Assembly: GCF_029227915.1 (NCBI RefSeq)
Contig: NC_079884.1
Coordinates: forward strand, 4,342,001-4,406,000
Direction: 5' to 3'
From: Hydractinia symbiolongicarpus
Taxonomy: Eukaryota > Cnidaria > Hydrozoa > Anthoathecata > Hydractiniidae
Length of the DNA stretch: 64,000 nt
The notes beneath the pieces are model-generated. The model ran no database searches, was not told the origin of the DNA, and was given only the letters and a program-made list of their open reading frames with translations. Every line of letters begins with the position of its first letter. The first letter of the stretch is position 1. This document shows positions 1 through 10,140 of the stretch, piece by piece. The translations under genes were made by a program, and so were the position numbers.

Positions 1-27
1 TCCCGGATTCGGCCCGTATAGTCAAAA

Positions 28-230
28 GTATACAAAGAAAGTACCCAGGGAGTAAACTCATTTCAAAAACCAATTTTTAAATTATCTTTTCACCACTAAA
101 ACGCATAAGACTTGTAGTTTTCAAAAATGTTTTCATCTTTGATGAGACGCTGAATAAAAGAAATTTAATCGCCGGCAAACGAAAACCCGCCATTTCCCGT
201 AAACCCCGGACTAGGTCCGTATAATCAAAA
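28..230 (+). repeat. Representative single monomer (203 bp)
   Basis: This is the first complete copy when the unit is cut at GTATAC; the next GTATAC starts at 231. Landmarks in order, in monomer coordinates: GTATAC 1-6, GTAC 14-17, T/A-rich tract 41-64, ACTTGTAG 83-90, inverted repeat 94-115, TGATGAGACG 113-122, AATAAA 126-131, GCCGGC 144-149, CCCG-rich segment 159-192. This particular copy carries CATCTTTGA in place of the usual CATTTTTGA in the 3' arm of the hairpin, and the CCCGCC form of the CCCGCG box. The choice of GTATAC as the start is arbitrary. Confidence 0.95.
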
Positions 231-571
231 GTATACAAAGAAAGTACCCAGGGAGTAAACTCATTTCCCGAACGACTTTTTAAATTATTTTTTCAGCACT
301 AAAACGCATGAGACTTGTAGTTTTTAAAAATGTTTTCATTTTTGATGAGACGCTGAATAAAAGACGTTTAATCGCCGGCAAACGAAAACCCGCCATTTCC
401 CGTAAACCCCGGACTCGGCCCGCATAGTCAAAAGATACAAAGAAAGTACCCAGGGAGTAAACTCATTTCCTGAACGATTTTTTAAATTATTTTTTCAGCA
501 CTAAAACGCATGAGACTTGTAGTTTTTAAAAATGTTTTCAATTTTGATGAGACGGTGAATAAAAGAAGTTT

Positions 572-599
572 AATCGCCGGCAAACGAAAACCTGCGATT
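572..599 (+). repeat. Inverted repeat AATCGC / GCGATT with 16-nt spacer (example copy)
   Basis: AATCGC at 572-577 and GCGATT at 594-599 are reverse complements; the spacer contains the second half of the palindrome GCCGGC and the ACGAAAACC stretch. In monomer coordinates it spans 140-167. The C-to-T change that converts CCCGCG to CCTGCG leaves the arm intact, whereas CCCGCC copies (frequent in blocks A-C and G) lose it. A 6-bp stem is short and may be fortuitous. Confidence 0.5.
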
Positions 600-623
600 T
601 CCCGTAAATCCTGGACTCGGTCC

Positions 624-641
624 GTATAGTCAAAAGTATAC
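624..641 (+). repeat. Dyad GTATA / TATAC across the monomer junction (example copy)
   Basis: GTATA at 624-628 and TATAC at 637-641 are inverted repeats with an 8-nt spacer. The element joins the last 12 bases of one monomer to the first six of the next. The spacer exists in two main forms, GTCAAAAG and GTCGAATG, while the arms are mostly kept in both. Broken arms occur in copies with CGCATAGTC, CCGTACAGTC or CCGAATATTC. The dyad centre is 96 bp from the centre of the hairpin at monomer 94-115, close to half a repeat. Confidence 0.7.
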
Positions 642-931
642 AAAGAAAGTACCCAGGGAGTAAACTCATTTCCTAAACCATTTTTTAAATTATTATTTCA
701 CCACTAAAACGCATGAGACTTGTAGTTTTCAAGAATGTTTTCATTTTTGATGAGACGCTGAATAAAAGCAGTTTAATCGCCCGCAAACGAAAACCTGCGA
801 TTTCCCGTAAATCCCGGACTCGGCCCGTATAGTCAAAAGTATAGAAAGAAAGTACCCAGGGTGTAAACTCATTTCCCGAACGATTTTTTAAATTATTTTT
901 TTACCACTAAAACGCATAAGACTTGTAGTTT

Positions 932-953
932 TCAAAAATGTTTTCATTTTTGA
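932..953 (+). repeat. Conserved hairpin-forming inverted repeat of the monomer (example copy)
   Basis: The arms TCAAAAATG and CATTTTTGA are perfect reverse complements separated by four T, giving a 9-bp stem and 4-nt loop. The element sits at monomer positions 94-115 and recurs in most copies. Three 5' arms are common: TCAAAAATG, TTAAAAATG and TCAAGAATG. The last two still pair with CATTTTTGA through one G-U wobble if the plus strand is transcribed. A minority type (CATATTTGA or CATATATGA with TCAAAAATA) breaks the stem. Whether it forms in DNA or RNA cannot be told from sequence. Confidence 0.85.
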
Positions 954-1807
954 TGAGACGCTGAATAAAAGAAGTTTAATCGCCGGCAAACGAAAACCCG
1001 CCATTTCCCGTAAACCCTGGACTAGGTCCGTATAATCAAAAGTATACAAAGAAAGTACCCAGGGAGTAAACTCATTTCCCGAACGACTTTTTAAATTATT
1101 TTTTCAGCACTAAAACGCATGAGACTTGTAGTTTTTAAAAATGTTTTCATTTTTGATGAGACGCTGAATAAAAGACGTTTAATCGCCGGCAAACGAAAAC
1201 CCACCATTTCCCGTAAACCCCGGACTCGGCCCGCATAGTCAAAATATACAAAGAAAGTACCCAGGGAGTAAACTCATTTCCTGAACGATTTTTCAAATTA
1301 TTTTTTCAGCACTAAAACGCATGAGACTTGTAGTTTTCAAGAATGTTTTCATTTTTGATGAGACGCTGAATAAAAGCAGTTTAATCGCCGGCAAACGAAA
1401 ACCTGCGATTTCCCGTAAATCCCGGACTCGGCCCGTATAGTCAAAAGTATAGAAAGAAAGTACCCAGGGTGTAAACTCATTTCCCGAACGATTTTTTAAA
1501 TTATTTTTTCACAACTAAAACGCATGAGACTTGTAGTTTTCAAAAATGTTTTTATTTTTGATGAGACGCTGAATAAAAGAAGTTTAATCGCCGGCAAACG
1601 AAAACCCGAGATTTCCCGTAAATCCCGGACTCGGCCCGCATAGTCAAAAGTATACAAAGAAAGTACCCAGGGAGTAAACTAATTTCCCAAACGATTTTTT
1701 GAATTATTATTTCACCACTAAAGCCCATGAGACTTGTAGTTTTTAAAAATGTTTTCATTTTTGATGAGACGCTGAATAAAAGAAGTTTAATCGCCGGCAA
1801 ACGAAAA

Positions 1808-1841
1808 CCCGCGATTTCCCGTAAATCCCGGACTCGGCCCG
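1808..1841 (+). repeat. Four CCCG motifs at 9-11 bp spacing (example copy)
   Basis: CCCG starts at 1808, 1818, 1827 and 1838, spacings of 10, 9 and 11 bp, roughly one helical turn each. In monomer coordinates these are 159, 169, 178 and 189. This is the most G+C- and CpG-rich part of the repeat, opposite the A/T-rich positions 41-64 and 91-115. Rotationally phased G/C and A/T steps are known to favour nucleosome placement; a role here is inference. Confidence 0.6.
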
Positions 1842-3799
1842 TATAGTCAAAAGTATACAAAGAAAGTACCCAGGGAGTAAACTCATTTCCCGAACAACTT
1901 TTTAAATTATTTTTTCACCACTAAAACGCATGAGACTTGTAGTTTTCAAAAATGTTTTCATTTTTGATGAGACGCTGAATGAAAGAAGTTTAATCGCCGG
2001 CAAACGAAAACCTGCGATTTCCCGTAAATCCCGGACTCGGCCCGTATAGTCAAAAGTATACAAAGAAAGTACCCAGGGAGTAAGCTCATTTCCAGAACGA
2101 TTTTTTAAATTACTTTTTCACCACTAAAACGCATAAGACTTGTAGTTCTTAAAAATGTTTTCATTTTTGATGAGACGCTGAATAAAAGAAGTTTAATCGC
2201 TGGCAAACGAAAACCCGCCATTTCCCGTAAACCCCAGACTCGGTCCGTATAATCAAAAGTATACAAAGAAAGTACCCAGGAAGTAATCTCATTTCCCGAA
2301 CGACTTTTTAAATTATTTTTTCACCACTAAAACGCATGAGACTTGTAGTTTTCAAAAATGTTTTCATTTTTGATGAGACGCTGAATGAAAGAAGTTTAAT
2401 CGCCGGCAAACGAAAACCTGCGATTTCCCGTAAATCCCGGACTCGGCCCGTATAGTCAAAAGTATACAAAGAAAGTATCCAAGGTGTAAACTCATTTCCC
2501 GAACGATTTTTTAAATTACTTTTTCACCACTAAAACGCATGAGACTTGTAGTTTTTAAAAATGTTTTCATTTTTGATGAGACGCTGAATAAAAGCAGTTT
2601 AATCGCCGGCAAAGGAAAACCTGCGATTTCCCTAAATCCCCGACTCGGCCCGTATAGTCAAAAGTATACAAAGAAAGTATCCAAGGTGTAAAATCATTTC
2701 CCGAACGATTTTTTAAATTATTATTTCACCATTAAAGCCCATGAGACTTGTAGTTTTTAAAAATGTTTTCATTTTTGATGAGACGCTGAATAAAAGAAGT
2801 TTAATCGCCGGCAAACGAAAACCCGCGACTTCCCGTAAATCCCGGTCTCGGCCCGTATAGTCAAAAGTATACAAAGAAAGTACCCAGGGAGTAAACTCAT
2901 TTCCCGAACGATTTTTTAAATTACTTTTTCACCACTAAAACGCATGAGACTTGTAGTTTTTAAAAATGTTTTCATTTTTGATGAGACGCTGAATAAAAGC
3001 AGTTTAATCGCCGGCAAAGGAAAACCTGCGATTTCCCTAAATCCCGGACTCGGCCCGTATAGTCAAAAGTATACAAAGAAAGTACCCAGGGAGTAAACTC
3101 ATTTCCCCAACGATTTTTTAAATTAGTTTTCTCCACTAAAGCGCATGAGACTGGTAGTTTTCAGAAATGTTTTCATTTTTGATGAGACGTTTAATGAAAG
3201 TTGTTTAATCGCCGGCAAACAAAAACCCGCGATTTCCCGTAAATCCCGGGCTTGGCCCGTATAGTCGAATGTATACAAAGAAAGTACCCTGTGAGTAAAC
3301 TCATTTCCAAAACGATTTTTTAAATTATCTATTCACCACTAAAACGCATGAGACTTGTAGTTTTCAAAAATGTTTTCATTTTTGATGAGACGCTGAATAA
3401 AAGAAGTTTAATCGCCGGCAAACGAAAAACCCGCCATTTCCCGTAAACCCCGGTCTCGGTCCGTATAATCAAAAGTATACAAAGAAAGTACCCAAGGAGT
3501 AAACTCATTTCCCGAACGACTTTTTAAATTATTTTTTCACCACTAAAACGCATGAGACTTGTAGTTTTCAAAAATGTTCTCATTTTTGATGAGACGCTGA
3601 ATGAAAGAAGTTTAATCGCCGGCAAACGAAAACCTGCGATTTCCCGTAAATCCCGGACTCGGCCCGTATAGTCAAAAGTATACAAAGAAAGTACCCAGGG
3701 AGTAAGCTCATTTCCAGAACGACTTTTTTAATTATTTTTTCACCACTAAAACGCATAAGACTTGTAGTTTTTAAAAATGTTTTCATTTTTGATGAGACG

Positions 3800-4611
3800 C
3801 TAAATAAAAGAAGTTTAATCGCCGGCAAACGAAATCCCGCGATTTCCCGTAAATCCCGGGCTTGGCCCGTATAGTCGAATGTATACAAAGAAAGTACCCT
3901 GTGAGTAAACTCATTTCCAAAACGATTTTTTAAATTATCTTTTCACCACTAAAACGCATGAGACTTGTAGTTTTCAAAAATGTTTTCATTTTTGATGAGA
4001 CGCTGAATAAAAGAAGTTTAATCGCCGGCAAACGAAAACCCGCCATTTCCCGTAAACCCCGGACTCGGTCCGTATAATCAAAAGTATACAAAGAAAGTAC
4101 CCAGGGAGTAATCTCATTTCCCGAACGACTTTTTAAATTATTTTTTCACCACTAAAACGCATGAGACTTGTAGTTTTCAAAAATGTTTTCATTTTTGATG
4201 AGACGCTAAATAAAAGAAGTTTAATCGCCGGCAAACGAAATCCCGCGATTTCCCGTAAATCCCGGGCTTGGCCCGTATAGTCGAATGTATACAAAGAAAG
4301 TACCCTGTGAGTAAACTCATTTCCAAAACGATTTTTTAAATTATCTTTTCACCACTAATACGCATGAGACTTGTAGTTTTTAAAAATGTTTTCATTTTTG
4401 ATGAGACGCTGAATAAAAGAAGTTTAATCGCCGGCAAACGAAAACCCGCCATTTCCCGTAAACCCCGGACTCGGTCCGTATAATCAAAAGTTTACAAAGA
4501 AAGTACCCAGGGAGTAATCTCATTTCCCGAACGACTTTTTAAATTATTTTTTCACCACTAAAACGCATGAGACTTGTAGTTTTCAAAAATGTTTTCATTT
4601 TTGATGAGACG
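3800..4611 (+). repeat. Tandem dimer duplication (406 bp x 2)
   Basis: Two successive 406-bp units each contain GCTAAATAAAAG, CGAAATCCCGCG, the joint GTCGAATGTATAC, ACCCTGTGAGTAA, then a CCCGCC monomer with TCCGTATAATC and GGGAGTAATCTC. The first unit runs about 3,800-4,205 and the second 4,206-4,611, where GCTAAATAAAAG changes to GCTGAATGAAAG. The related segment around 6,430-6,830 has only one such dimer. Confidence 0.75.
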
Positions 4612-7600
4612 CTGAATGAAAGAAGTTTAATCGCCGGCAAACGAAAACCTGCGATTTCCCGTAAATCCCGGACTCGGCCCGTATAGACAAAAGTATACAA
4701 AGAAAGTATCCAAGGTGTAAACTCATTTCCCGAACGATTTTTTAAATTATTATTTCACCATTAAAGTCCATGAGAGTTGTAGTTTTTAAAAATGTTTTCA
4801 TTTTTGATGAGACGCTGAATAAAAGAAGTTTAATCGCCGGCAAACGAAAACCCGCGACTTCCCGTAAATCCCGGTCTCGGCCCGTATAGTCAAAAGTATA
4901 CAAAGAAAGTACCCAGGGAGTAAACTCATTTCCCAAACGATTTTTTAAATTACTATTTCACCACTAAAGCCCATGAGACTTGTAGTTTTTAAAAATGTTT
5001 TCATTTTTGATGAGACGCTGAATAAAAGCAGTTTAATCGCCGGCAAAGGAAAACCTGCGATTTCAATAAATCCCGGACTCGGCCCGTATAGTCAAAAGTA
5101 TACAAAGAAAGTACCCAGGGAGTAAACTCATTTCCCGAACGATTTTTTAAATAAATTTTCTCCACTAAAACGCATGAGACTTGTAGTTTTCAGAAATGTT
5201 TTCATTTTTGATGAGACGTTTAATGAAAGTTGTTTAATCGCCGGCAAACAAAAACCCGCGATTTCCCGTAAATCCCGGGCTTTGCCCGTATAGTCGAATG
5301 TATACAAAGAAAGTACCCTGTGAGTAAACTCATTTCCGAAACGATTTTTTCAATTATCTTTTCACCACTAAAACGCATGAGACTTGCAGTTTTCAAAAAT
5401 GTTTTCATTTTTGATGAGACGCTTAATGAAACAGGTTTAATCGCTGGCAAACGAAAACCCGCGATTTCCCGTAAATCCCGGGCTTGGCCCGTATAGTCGA
5501 ATGTATACAAAGAAAGTACCCTGTGAGTAAACTCATTTCCAGAACGATTTTTTAATTTATTTTTTCAACACTAAAACGCATGAGACTTGTAGTTTTCAAA
5601 AATGTTTTCATTTTTGATGAGACGCTTAATGAAAGAGGTTTAATCGCCGGCAAACGAAAACCCGAGATTTCCCGTAAATCCCGGGCTTGGCCCGTATAGT
5701 CAAAAGTATACAAAGATAGTACCCAGGGAGTAAACTCATTTCCCGAACGATTTTTTAATTTATTTTTTCACCACTAAAACGCATGAGACTTATAGTTTTC
5801 AGAAATGTTTTGATTTTTGATGAGACGCCTAATGAAAGTGGTTTAATCGCCGGCAAACGAAAACCCGCGATTTCCCGTAAATCCCGGGCTTGGCCGGTAT
5901 AGTCGAATGTATACAAAGAAAGTACCGTGTGAGTAAACTCATTTCCAAAACGATTTTTTAAATTATCTTTTTACCACTAAAACGCATGAGACTTGTAGTT
6001 TTCAAAAATGTTTTCATTTTTGATGAGACGCTGAATAAAAGAAGTTTAATCGCCGGCAAACGAAAACCCGCCATTTCCCGTAAACCCCGGTCTCGGTCCG
6101 TATAATCAAAAATATACAAAGAAAGTACCCAGGGAGTAAACTCATTTCCCGAACGACTTTTTAAATTATTTTTTCACCACTAAAACGCATGAGACTTGTA
6201 GTTTTTAAAAATGTTTTCATTTTTGATGAGACGCTGAATGAAAGAAGTTTAATCGCCGGCAAACGAAAACCTGCGATTTCCCGTAAATCCCGGACTCGGC
6301 CCGTATAGTCAAAAGTATACAAAGAAAGTACCCAGGGAGTAAGCTCATTTCCAGAAGGATTTTTTAAATTATTTTTTCACCACTAAAACACATAAGACTT
6401 GTAGTTTTTAAAAATGTTTTCATTTTTGATGAGACGCTAAATAAAAGAAGTTTAATCGCCGGCACACGAAAACCCGCGATTTCCCGTAAATCCCGGGCTT
6501 GGCCGGTATAGTCGAATGTATACAAAGAAAGTACCCTGTGAGTAAACTCATTTCCAAAACGATTTTTTAAATTATCTTTTCACCACGAAAACGCATGAGA
6601 CTTGTAGTTTTCAAAAATGTTTTCATTTTTGATGAGACGCTGAATAAAAGAAGTTTAATCGACGGCAAACGAAAACCCGCCATTTCCCGTAAACCCCGGA
6701 CTCGGTCCGTATAATCAAAAGTATACAAAGAATGTACCCAGGGAGTAATCTCATTTCCCGAACGACTTTTTAAATTATTTTTTCACCACTAAAACGCATG
6801 AGACTTGTAGTTTTCAAAAATGTTTTCATTTTTGATGAGACGCCGAATGAAAGAAGTTTAATCGCCGGCAAACGAAAACCTGCGATTTCCCGTAAATCCC
6901 GGACTCGGCCCGTATAGTCAAAAGTATACAAAGAAAGTATCCAAGGTGTAAACTCATTTCCCGAACGATTTTTTAAATTATTATTTCACCATTAAAGCCC
7001 ATGAGACTTGTAGTTTTTAAAAATGTTTTCATTTTTGATGAGACGCTGAATAAAAGAAGTTTAATCGTCGGCAAACGAAAACCCGCGACTTCCCGTAAAT
7101 CCCGGTCTCGGCCCGTATAGTCAAAAGTATACAAAGAAAGTACCCAGGGAGTAAACTCAATTCCCAAACGATTTTTTAAATTACTATTTCACCACTAAAG
7201 CCCATGAGACTTGTAGTTTTTAAAAATGTTTTCATTTTTGATGAGACGCTGAATAAAAGCAGCTTAATCGCCGGCAAAGGAAAACCTGCGATTTCCCTAA
7301 ATCCCGGACTTGGCCCGTATAGTCAAAAGTATACAAAGAAAGTACCCAGGGAGTAAACTCATTTTCAGAACGCTTTTTTAAATTATTTTTTCACCACAAA
7401 AACGCATAAGACTTGTAGTTTTTAAAAATGTTTTTATATTTGATGAGACGCTGAATAAAAGAAGTTTAATCGCCGGCAAACGAAAACCCGCGATTTCCCG
7501 TATATCCCGGGCTTGGCCCGTATAGTCAAAAGTATACAAAGAAAGTACCCAGGGAGTAAACTCATTTTCAGAACGATTTTTTAAATTATTTTTTCACCAC

Positions 7601-10140
7601 TAAAACGCATAAGACCTGTAGTTTTTAAAAATGTTTTTATTTTTGATGAGACGCTGTATAAAAGAAGTTTAATCGCCGGCAAACGAAAACCCGCGATTTC
7701 CCGTATATCCCGGGCTTGGCCCGTATAGTCAAAAGTATACAAAGAAATTACCCAGGGAGTAAACTCATTTCCCTAACGATTTTTTAAATTATTTTTTCAC
7801 CACTAAAACGCATAAGACTTGTAGTTTTTAAAAATGTTTTCATTTTTGATGAGACGCTGAATAAAAGAAGTTTAATCGCCGGCAAACGAAAACCCGCGAT
7901 TTCCCGTAAATACCGGGCTTGGCCCGTATAGTCGAATGTATACAAAGAAAGTACCCTGTGAGTAAACTCATTTCCAGAACGATTTTTTAAATTATTTTTT
8001 CACCACTAAAACGCATAAGACTTGTAGTTTTTAAAAATGTTTTCATTTTTGATGAGACGCTGAATAAAAGAAGTTTAATCGCCGGCAAACGAAAACCCGC
8101 GATTTCCCGTAAATCCCGGCTTGGCCCGTTTAGTCAAAAGTATACAAAGAAAGTACCCTGTGAGTAAACTCATTTCCCGAACGATTTTTTAAATTACTTT
8201 TTCACCACTAAAACGCATGAGACTTGTAGTTTTTAAAAATGTTTTCATTTTTGATGAGACGCTGAATAAAAGAAGTTTAATCGCCGGCAAACGAAAACCT
8301 GCGATTTCCCGTAAATCCTGGACTCTGCCCGTATAGTCAAAAGTATACAAAGAAAGTACCCAGGGAGTAAACTCATTTCCCAAACGATTTTTTAAATTAT
8401 TATTTCACCACTAAAACGCATGAGACTTGTAGTTTTCAAGAATGTTTTCATTTTTGATGAGACGCTGAATAAAAGCAGTTTAATCGCCGGCAAACGAAAA
8501 CCCGCGATTTCCCGAAAATCCCGGGCTTGGCCGGTATAGTCGAATGTATACAAAGAAAGTACCCTGTGAGTAAACTCATTTCCAAAACGGTTTTTTAAAT
8601 TATCTTTTCACCACTAAAACGCATGAGACTTGTAGTTTTCAAAAAGGTTTTCATTTTTGATGAGACGCTAAATAAAAGAAGTTTAATCGCCGGCACACGA
8701 AAACCCGCGATTTCCCGTAAATCCCGGGCTTGGCCGGTATAGTCGAATGTATACAAAGAAAGTACCCTGTGAGTAAACTCATTTCCAAAACGATTTTTTA
8801 AATTATCTTTTCACCACGAAAACGCATGAGACTTGTAGTTTTCAAAAATGTTTTCATTTTTGATGAGACGCTGAATAAAAGAAGTTTAATCGCCGGCAAA
8901 CGAAAACCCGCCATTTCCCGTAAACCCCGGACTCGGTCCGTATAATCAAAAGTATACAAAGAAAGTTCCCAGGGAGTAATCTCATTTCCCGAACGACTTT
9001 TTAAATTATTTTTTCACCACTAAAACGCATGAGACTTGTAGTTTTCAAAAATGTTTTCATTTTTGATGAGACGCTGAATGAAAGAAGTTTAATCGCCGGC
9101 AAACGAAAACCTGCGATTTCCCGTAAATCCCGGACTCGGCCCGTATAGTCAAAAGTATACAAAGAAAGTATCCAAGGTGTAAACTCATTTCCCGAACGAT
9201 TTTTTAAATTATTATTTCACCATTAAAGCCCATGAGACTTGTAGTTTTTAAAAATGTTTTCATTTTTGATGAGACGCTGAATAAAAGAAGTTTAATCGCC
9301 GGCAAACGAAAACCCGCGACTTCCCGTAAATCCCGGTCTCGGCCCGTATAGTCAAAAGTATACAAAGAAAGTACCCAGGGAGTAAACTCAATTCCCAAAC
9401 GATTTTTTAAATTACTATTTCACCACTAAAGCCCATGAGACTTGTAGTTTTTAAAAATGTTTTCATTTTTGATGAGACGCTGAATAAAAGCAGTTTAATC
9501 GCCGGCAAAGGAAAACCTGCGATTTCCCTAAATCCCGGACTCGGCCCGTATAGTCAAAAGTATACAAAGAAAGTACCCAGGGAGTAAACTCATTTTCAGA
9601 ACGATTTTTTAAATTAATTTTTCACCACTAAAACGCATAAGACTTGTAGTTGTTAAAAATGTTTTCATTTTTGATGAGACGCTGAATAAAAGAAGTTTAA
9701 TCGCCGGCAAACGAAAACCCGCGATTTCCCGTATATCCCGGGCTTGGCCCGTATAGTCAAAAGTATACAAAGAAAGTACCCAGGGAGTAAACTCATTTTC
9801 AGAACGATTTTTTAAATTATTTTTTCACCACTAAAACGCATAAGACCTGTAGTTATTAAAAATGTTTTCATTTTTGATGAGACGCAGTATAAAAGAAGTT
9901 TAATCGCCGGCAAACGAAAACCCGCGATTTCCCGTATATCCCGGGCTTGGCCCGTATAGTCAAAAGTATACAAAGAAATTACCCAGGGAGTAAACTCATT
10001 TCCCTAACGATTTTTTAAATTATTTTTTCACCACTAAAACGCATAAGACTTGTAGTTTTTAAAAATGTTTTCATTTTTGATGAGACGCTGAATAAAAGAA
10101 GTTTAATCGCCGGCAAACGAAAACCCGCGATTTCCCGTAA
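4206..10140 (+). repeat. Block B: 11-monomer higher-order repeat, 2,231-bp period
   Basis: A monomer with ATCCAAGGTGTAA followed by CACCATTAAAG starts its distinctive segment near 4,742, 6,973 and 9,204, exactly 2,231 bp apart. Another rare marker, AAAGAAATTACCC followed by TTCCCTAACG, lies near 7,741 and 9,972, also 2,231 bp. Unit boundaries are blurred by whole-monomer gains and losses, such as the extra copies near 7,900-8,700. The earlier segment around 3,430-3,890 aligns to about 6,070-6,530 with a 13-monomer offset. Nothing but satellite is present. Confidence 0.8.

Larger units (their letters stand above)
205..1300 (+). repeat. Local four-monomer duplication (~812 bp)
   Basis: The joint CTAGGTCCGTATAATC near 212 recurs near 1024, and the rare CCCGCATAGTC joint near 418 recurs near 1229, both 811-812 bp apart. 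A third marker, AGTATAGAAAGAAAG near 839 and 1446, is 606-607 bp apart, which shows that one copy has lost or gained a monomer. Confidence 0.7.
1..4205 (+). repeat. Block A: heterogeneous satellite monomers
   Basis: About 21 copies with mixed diagnostic variants: CCCGCC or CCTGCG boxes, the TCCGTATAATC and CCCGCATAGTC joints, ATCCAAGGTGTAA and ACCCAGGGAGTAA boxes. Private changes are common, for example the shortened joint AAAAGATACAAAG near 431 and AAAATATACAAAG near 1243. A copy near 1552 resembles one near 3580, ten monomers (2,028 bp) later. No gene or other element is seen in this stretch. Confidence 0.9.

Noticed and set aside
159-230. CENP-B box in the C/G-rich half of the monomer
   Set aside because: Neither strand fits the essential TTCG, A and CGGG positions of the box; the nearest candidates miss several required bases.
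419-445. Boundary or insertion near the odd joint AAAAGATACAAAG
   Set aside because: It is explained by a small deletion that removes part of GTATAC; monomer order and phase continue normally on both sides.
947-965. C/D-box snoRNA signals (TGATGA and CTGA)
   Set aside because: The two boxes are only a few bases apart, with no room for a guide region, and there is no terminal stem.
945-985. Hammerhead-ribozyme-like core (TGATGAG followed further on by ACGAAAACC), a feature known from some satellite DNAs
   Set aside because: The invariant C before TGATGA is a T in essentially all copies, and the bases after TGATGA do not pair with those before GAAAA to form stem II. A covariance-model scan (Infernal, hammerhead families) with no hit would confirm rejection; a significant hit would overturn it.
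3255-3290. Pol III box-B-like word in the joint GTATAGTCGAATGTATAC, hinting at a tRNA-derived SINE
   Set aside because: It departs from the box-B consensus at required bases, no box A lies at a suitable distance upstream, and no tRNA fold is seen.
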